NCBI GenBank assembly: GCA_963680875.1
Contig: OY804575.1
Location: forward strand, 34,631,103 to 34,695,102
DNA: 64,000 nucleotides
Origin: Bathymodiolus brooksi
Taxonomy: Eukaryota > Mollusca > Bivalvia > Mytilida > Modiolidae
Reading direction: 5' to 3'
How positions within the stretch are numbered: the stretch's first letter is position 1; each line of letters starts with the position of its first letter. Below, one piece after another: positions 51,901-60,900 of the stretch. Under the pieces are notes generated by a model, which saw only the letters and a program-made list of their open reading frames with translations, did not search any database and was not told the DNA's origin. Made by a program: the position numbers and the translations under genes.

Positions 51901-54900
51901 TCATTTTGGCGATTGCTTGAAAAAATGGTTTCCCTCACTGCCATGTGAGTACAGAAACTACAAGTACAAATTTGACATTTTTCAACTAAGGCTATAACTC
52001 TGAAACTTTAAAATGAATAACCAAATTCACATTAGATCTGTGAATTGTAGTCAAAACTTTTGTTTCATAATTTCAAATGATTTTCTTTAGGGGAATTAAG
52101 TTATTGAATGGAAACCTGAGAAATTTGTACTTTCTGTCAAATCAAGGGGAATTGCCCCAAAACAGAAAGTGAAGTCCAAATTGAACCAGACCTTTTGCAT
52201 TAATTTCAAATTATTTGCTTAAGGGGAATTCAATTTACCAGGTGGAAATGAAATGCTGGATGGAGTTTATATTTGTTGAAGATGGGTAAAACTTGAAAAG
52301 AAAAAAATATGTTCTCCGAAAATAAATAATAACACAAAATACAACATTCACTGTCACCTTTGCCTTTCCAAACAATAATAGCATCAAATGCTACTCTGTT
52401 TGGTCGGAGATCCAAAGACTTTATTTTCCGTGGATGTGGTCGCATACACGAAAACATAGTCATCCAGTAACTGCAGGCTAGCAGCATTAAAGAAAAGCAA
52501 ACCGAATCATAAACATTGAATTATGAATGAATAAATAAAAATCAATATCATAAGGAAAAATGGTATTATATGTTCAAAATACAATCTTATATATATATGA
52601 CATTTGCATTTAATATTTGGCTATGAAATGTCAATTATAAATCAATAAACATTTTTCCTTATAAAACATCAAGATAACAAAACAATTGAAAACTAATGTA
52701 ATACCATCATCACCACCACTGTACTGATCAATGTTGTCTGAAAGTAAAAAATCACCTACAAATGAATAACATGTACATCAATTAAACATTGAGTGCCCTC
52801 AGTCTTATAGTAACCTGAAATAAATACTTTTCTATAAAAGCTGTGAAGATTAAGCATAAAAAGGATTAATTTCAATAATGGTATTCAAATTCTCAATATT
52901 GTTCTCTTCCATTATACAACTCAAGTAAGATTGTGTTACATGTATTCTTAAGAGTAAAAAATGCTGTCAGTACAAACACCAGTCACTATATACGTATCAT
53001 AGAACTTGTTTACTCTTCTCTTTTCTATTAATATTATCAAACAAGTAATTTTATTGTAGAAAGTTCTATTATATTTCATTTACATCAAAATTATCGAAGT
53101 AAAAATTCAATATATACAGGCAGTGTGGAAAAAAGAGAAAGCTGATAAATCTGCACATGTACAATAGAACTTGAAAACATACTGTATATAAAAAATGTAT
53201 TAAAGTTACAAGGAAATGTCCCAATAGCCTTCTAATTATATAAAATATTAATGCAAGCATAATTGTGAGACTAAACTTTGGTGAAACTAGCTTAACATGG
53301 GAAACAAGAGGCTCCCAGGAGCCTGTAATCGCTCACCTGGATCAAAGCTGCTTTCAATAACAACGCAACTGCACTGTGGTGGCCATCTTGGTCAGAGGGT
53401 GGGACCACCAGACACAATTTTGGAAGAGGACCATCCAATGACTATTTTATCAAAGTTTGGTTCCAATTGAGCAACTGGTTCCAGACAAGAAGATTTTTAT
53501 GTGAATTTCCCATAGGGTCCTATGTTAAGCTAAGTTCGGCTGTGGGGCCCATCTTGATCGAAGGGCCGAACCGCCGGACACATTTTTGGAAGAGAACCAT
53601 CCAATGACTATTTCATCAAAATTTTGTTCTTGTTGAGCAAATGGTTTCAGACAAGAAGATTTTTATGGGAATTTCCCATAGGGTCCTATGTTAAATTAAG
53701 TTCGGCTGTGGCGGCCATCTTGGTCGGTGTTCTGAAATGTCGGACACAATTTTGGAAGAGGACCACCCAAGAATCATTTCAGCAAAGTTTGGTTGAGATT
53801 GGCTCAGTAGTTTCAGAGGAGAAGAATTTTTTTAAATTTCATCCCCCCTTTTTTCTAATTTGCATAATCAGCAAAAGTTCATAATAAATCCCATAATATG
53901 TGTTAAAAAGCTCATCATTATGCTTATACAGTTCAAATTTGGGCACTTTCTGGCTTAAAATAGAGCAGTTTTGGCCATTTGAAGAAATTTCGATTTTTAG
54001 TAATGGTGGCCATTTTGGATACAGGACGGCGCTGACGGACACAATTTTGAAAGAGGACCACCTAAGGATCATTTCAGCAAAGTTTGGTTGAGATTGGCTC
54101 AATAGTTTCAGAGGAGAAGATTTTTTTTTAATTTCACCCCCCCCTTTTTTCTAATTTGCATAATCGGTCAAAATGGGTAATGGGATTTACTTCAAAATTG
54201 CAGGGTAGGTAGATCTTGACATGCTGCATATTTTTGCAATTTAAACTTAACATCTATCTCTAAATAGTTTTTGAAATATAAGACGAAAAGTATTAAAATT
54301 AAAAAAAAAAATTGATGAAAAAAGGGCAATAACTCCATGAGGGTAATCAAATTTACTTCAAAATTGCAGGGTAGGTAGATCTTGACATGCTGAACATGTT
54401 TGCAGTTTCAACTTACCATCTGTCTCTTATATTTTTTGAAATAAAGGACGAAAAGTATTAAAATTTTGATGAAAAAAGGGAAATAACTCCAAAATGGGAT
54501 TTACTTCAAAATTGCAGGGTGGGTAGATCTTGATATGCCGCACATTTTTGCAATTTAAAGTTAACCTTTATCTCTTATAGTTTTTGAAATATAAGACGAA
54601 AAGTATTAAAATTTTACAAATTTGATGAAAAAAGGGCAATAACTCCAAGATGGGTCATCAGATTTACTTCAAAATTGCAGGGTAGGTAGATCTTGATGTG
54701 CTGATCATTTTTACCCCATGTCAGATTTTTGATATTATTAACGGTTTTTAAGTTATTACCCAAAACCTGCAATTTTACCATATGTTCTATTTTTAGTAAC
54801 AGCGGCCATGTTGGTTGGTGCACGGCATCACCGGACACATTTTTGAAACTAGACACCCTAGTGATGATTCAGACCAAGTTTGATTTCCATTGGTCTAGTA

Positions 54901-57900
54901 CTTTCAGAGGAGAAGATTTTTGAAAAAGTTTACGATGTACGACGACGACAGACGCCAAGTGATGGCAATAGCTCACATGACCCTTTGGGTCAGGTGAGCT
55001 AAAAAATTGCAAATGCAATAATTTTTTTCAACTACATGTACATGTAGGTAGCTTTTGTGGGGGAAAAAAAGGGGGGGAGTGTTATCTTCGCATTGATAGA
55101 CGTTCATTAAACAAGCAAGCTTTAAAATACAGTCAAACCTGTCTTAAAGGTCACCTCTATATAACAAGTCACTGCCTATAAAGGGCAGACTAATTTTTCC
55201 CATTAATGAATAGTGCATATAATTTTAACATGTATCCTGTATATAAAAGGCACTCAATGAACCTGAAAATATGCACTTTATTTAATAAGCCATTAAGGGC
55301 ACCTTTTCAGGTTTCCCTGAGTGCTTTTTATATACAGGCTTGACTATATACTTTTAAACTATCAGTTCAGAGTACAAACATGTAAAAATTTGTACTCTTT
55401 AAATTTCTATGTTTAATGAACTACAAGGTACCTTCAGTCTACTTCACTTTTATGTGTGGGGAATACCATTTATCATTATGTATTTACCAATCTTTTTAAG
55501 CATTCTTGCCTTTTTCCTCAGATGTCCAAAAATAGCTAATACAGAGAAAATTCAATTATCAAAAGTTGGCATCATATTTTCCAGTTTATAGACTACATTC
55601 ACTGATTCAGACTGACTTCACACATTTATAGTCTTTGAAGATTTGTTATTACCCTGTTGAGCCAACTCCTTTAAATAATTAATGGTAAATTTTACTTTTT
55701 TACAACCCTAACAGTTAAAATCACAAGTATGGTACCCTGAAGTGATCCATCAGAGGAAATATTTTGACTAACATTGTAATTTATTGAATTATTGGTAATA
55801 ATGTTTTTAGTCTGTCCGAGTTAAAGTAAACATGACATTTCCATCATTAAATTTCTAAGTTCCATGATGTGGCAGGGTAAAAAATCTTGCTTCTATAAAT
55901 AACATCATTTGATTTTGTCTGAACTGCCCACAGATGTCTGCACATTTTTATCATAGAAATGCATTGTATTAACAAGTCAAAGAGTGCAGTTGTGAAAGGT
56001 GCCTGTTATCTATTGATTTATTGACTGTCATGCCATCACAATCAAAGACTTAATTAAACACATTAACATGGTTAAAATCTAGTGACTCATAAGATCAACA
56101 TACCTTGACAAGGTATTAATAAAACTAGAGGCTCAGGTGAGCCTGTATCACTCATCCGACATAAATAAGCCCTCTTAAGAATGTCTGCATGCCGAATACA
56201 TCTGGAGGTCAGGGTCACCAGATACAATTTTGAAAGTTGACCACCTAAGGACCATCCATACCATGTTTGCTTTAAATTGGCTTACTGGTTTCAGAGGAAA
56301 AAAATTTTAAACATTTTTCCCATAGGGTCCTATATGTTAAAACTATGTCTGCTGATGGTGGCCATCTTGGATGGAGGTCAGGGTCACATGACATAATTTT
56401 GAAAGTTGACCACCTAAGGACCATTCATGCCATGTTTGCTTTAAACTGACTCACTGATTTCAGAGGAGAAGACTTTTAAACATTTTTTCCATAGGGTCCT
56501 ATGTTAAAACTAAGTCATGGTGGCCATCTTGAATTTCCGATCGGCAAACGATTCACACAAGTTTAGTACAGGACCACCCAATGATCATTCCTGCTAAGTC
56601 ACATTTCAATTGGCTTGGTGGTTTCTGACAAGAAGATTTTTTTAAATTTCAGCCAATGAGAACACATTATGGACCCTGGCAGCCATGTTGGATCTCAAAT
56701 CAGCACCAAAAACACAATTCTGGTAGAGGACCATCCAATGAACATTTCTGGCAAGTTTGGTTCAATTCTGTTCAGTGGTTTCAGAGAAGAAGATTTAAAT
56801 GTGAAAAGCTAAAGGACGGACGACGGACGCTTAGCCATGACAAAAGCTCACATGGCCTATGGCCAGGTGAGCTAAAAACAGGAATCTTACAATTATAATA
56901 ATCATTTACAGCTGAATCTAATTGTGGTAAAGACAACGACCCCAATGATTTAACTTTGATCCAGTGTTGGCTGTTTAACTTCCAGCAGCAAATATTTCAT
57001 ATATTTTCAGAACAAGTTCAACAATATAAAAATATTATACAGAAATGATAGAAGAATGGAACAACTGTCTCAACAACTTTTACTGCCACTGGAAACATAT
57101 GGAGTGTTGTGTAGGATGAACAAATTAGCCTTTTGAATTAAACAAGCTTGAGATACTAAAGGTTGATTGTATTTCTTATGAATTGTATTAAAATTACATC
57201 TTTAATATAGTATATATAAATATATGTTTCAGATTACCTTATTCTCAAAAACTAACATTAAAAAAAGCATTCATCTCTAGATCTTGATCACTAGAATATT
57301 ACAAAACAATATGCAAGGAATTGTCAAAAGTACTTTGAGATATTAAAAAACCAGAGGCAATCATGATACTGTATTGCCACTCCTCTCCTAAAAAAATTGA
57401 CCCAACATTGTAAAGTGCATTTTCCCTGTACAGTTTATGTTCCGCATACAATCCACAAGTTCTATAGTTTCCTAGATTTTTTTTTTTTATTATTAACTTT
57501 CCCATTAATTCAAGGTCAAATGTTAATCTATTACATGTTCACAAGTTCAAGATAAACATGTCCTTTTCAATTTAGATAATCCCATGAAATACTACCAAGT
57601 TTGCTTTCAAATGGCTTGGTGGTTTCAGAAGACAATGACAGTGTAAAAAGTTAATAGATTATGATGACAACAGTTTGGTAGCGAGGTCAATAGGTCCCCA
57701 TGGCCCTTAGGGACAGGTGAGCTTATACAAGGAAATCTTTTAATCTATTTCCTACTTTCAGTGATAAATTGTTCATGTTTAAAAAAAAACCAAATTGATT
57801 AAAGATAAATGATGACAATCAGTACAACAACTAAATGAGTCAGTCTGGTTTCCTTGGAAACTGGCGCCAGCTTAACATTTACAATTGGCAATACAATGCT

Positions 57901-60900
57901 TTTAAAACCCCAATAGAGTTTATCTATACATGTATATCTCACTATCTGATAAAGGAATTTACCACATGCAATACAATATTTAGTAATATATAAATACAGG
58001 AAAGTGTTGATTTATGTTCAACTTTAGTATACATGTACAATATAACTGAAATATTGTTGAAAAAAGCATTAAACACCATAACCATAACCCTATAGTATAC
58101 ATTATCTGTGTATTAGGTAATTTTGTATTCATTTACAAGGTATCTGATATGTTAGCTCGTTACGACAAACATCAGAATTGCCCCTACCAAAAGAATATGT
58201 TTAGAATGTATTTGCTACAAAATACTTCTTTTTAACTTTTGAAGAAAAAATAATAAATTGCCTACATACCAACCACTTGTCAAATTGAGGTTTGGACAAT
58301 GGCAAAGAAACTATTTTAGAAGGATGGCCTGGTGTAGATATATTTTCTTTACGAAAATATTGCTCAAGTATGGTATATATAAACATGATTTTACATCCTA
58401 CATGTATGTAATTATTATTTCTAGCCAGGAATCTGAGATATTAAAACATCTTAATTAGGAATGTGATTGTGTTGTGTATACAATTGTTCATGTTACATCA
58501 AATTCCTCTACACTGACTTATCAGTTTTCTTCCAGAATTCCACTGTTCTGTCTAGACCACATAACCTAATCAATAATTATAAGGCCATCAACAAAAGAAT
58601 ACTAGTTGGTTTTAACCAGACATTCAATTTTTAAAAAGGGTAGTTACTAAGGTGGATAGGAAAATAATGTTTTCTTTAAAATATTTGGAAAAAAACATCC
58701 TTTCCAAATCAAACAAGTGTAATGGATGACCTAAATGTCATTTTTAGTCTTAAATATGAAAACTGTCCCACTTTGAGAAAATAAAACAAATAAAAAAGCT
58801 GTTAACTCAAGGTTCTTTTTACCACAGACCAGGTAAAAGACAAGTTATAATACAAACAGGAATCGCATGTTCAAATATAGATGAAGACAAAGTAGGCAAG
58901 ATGTATTCAATGTTCATAACTTCTCAAGTGATATTTTCTGAAATATTTCAAATATATTGATTTTCAGATACTACAGTATGAATATATGACTTGGCACAAC
59001 ACATTTAAATAATCTTTGGAAAATGCCTATTAAAGTAGGTGGGGAGGTAATTAGGTTACAAGTACATGTACATTCAGGAACATTGCTGCCAGACTGGCTT
59101 TAAACTGCTTCTGAGAGTTCAGACAATTTTTCATAGTGTCTTAAGGTAGAGACTGACACTAGTCATAGTGATGGGAATCGGTAACATTTTCAAAATCGAT
59201 GATCGTTATATCAACATCGACCGATCATCGATCATCGGTGACAATTGCCTGCTAAATGTACACATGTATTTACTGACTATAATTAATCAAATAGTCTTTA
59301 TTTCAAGAATATGATTGACAAAAGTAAAGATATGAATAAAATTGTATCATAAATTCATAAACTATAATTTTTCCATTAGTAAACATTAACTTAGAACAAA
59401 ACAAAAGATCGTTTTCCATATGTGTAACACCTGATATAGATAGATAAATAATAGACTAGTCCAAATATGTGTTTAACAAAAGTAAAGATTTGAATAAAAT
59501 CAAATAATATATTTACAAACTACAATTTTCCCATTTGTAAACATAAACTTAGAACAAAACAAAAGATCATTTTCCATATGTGTAACACCTGATATAAAAT
59601 GGACTAATCCCGGAAGTAGATAAATAATAGAATAGTCCAAAAATGTGTATTGACTGAGTGTCAAAAGTACGCTTGGACAAAACTGCCAGATATTGTCAGT
59701 ATGAGGGCAAAAAAAAAAAACAACAGCTGGGATAAAACTGCAATATTTTTGTCAGTATGGAGACAAAAAAAAAAACAACAACCAAAGAACAAAGTTAAGC
59801 AGATATATTTTAAACACTATAGAATCAGAATCGACCACAAGGTTTAAGAATCGATCATCGGATCGTATGATGACGTCCGACTGATTAGTCGATGTTTCCG
59901 ATGATCGGTGCACCACTAACTAGTCACATGACTTTTAAGAATATTGAATAAAATGTGGTAATAATTATTAATTATGTTTGCAGTATTTCTTACAAGGTAT
60001 TTTGCTTTTTGAATTTTCTACATATGATTTGTGCAAGTTCTCAAATTAAACTGAAATACAAATTTAATACAGTAATTTCTTGGCAATAATACATTGTATG
60101 TGTAAAATGCTATATGAAGCATTTCGTCAAGGGAGGTAATCATATCTCAAATGATATTAGAATACGACGAGTTTTGCATGTTTTTGTTAAATATTGAAGT
60201 TTTTAATATTATGACCCCAGACTTTCCTTACACTTCTGAAAATGAAACAAAATGCACCATATTATATCCAAAATTTAGAAATTTTATATGACAGGATTTT
60301 CCGCTATTCAAGAATTTTGAGGAGAATTTATACATTTCACATACAATGCATTATAAAAGTTGAAGATTTAAATGCTTTATATCTTGAAAATTAGTCTGGT
60401 GACCTATATTTTTTAATTATATTCCTTAAAGTCTGCCACAAAAGCAATAAATCTGGCCAGTTTTAAGGAAATTCAATGACAAATTATTTTAGTATGAAAT
60501 GTGGGTCTCTACCTTAAAGAGTGCACAATTAGCTCTAAAAATGTACTTTTCCTGCCCTGGAAGAATTGTAGACAGTTTAATTTGCTAACTATGTCACCTA
60601 GAAAGGAAAGCTTTCCCCTACACACATTATCTTTGCCTGTTTTATTTTCATTTATTCAATGTCTTATTAAAAAAAGGGAAAAATGTGGACATTTTCATGA
60701 AATTGACAAAAAGGGTATATGTATATAACTTTTTTTTTTGCCTGGAAACATATCTTTATTTTTTAATGATATTTAGCATGGATACAAGTAATGTGATATA
60801 TCTTTAAAAAAATAATAATTCATCGACAATTTTTTTCTATTCCACTTTAAAATCAAATTTTGTTGGATTTCACCAATGCCAGTTACAGGCTATATTGCCA

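Noticed and set aside
52358..52737. Joining the 33-nt stathmin mini-exon to the SCG10-like exon in one transcript
   Set aside because: The possible joins give an in-frame stop or a phase conflict with the downstream exons; they work only as alternatives.
52738..53303. An additional stathmin exon upstream of the mini-exon
   Set aside because: No acceptor-donor pair with stathmin-like or phase-consistent coding was found.
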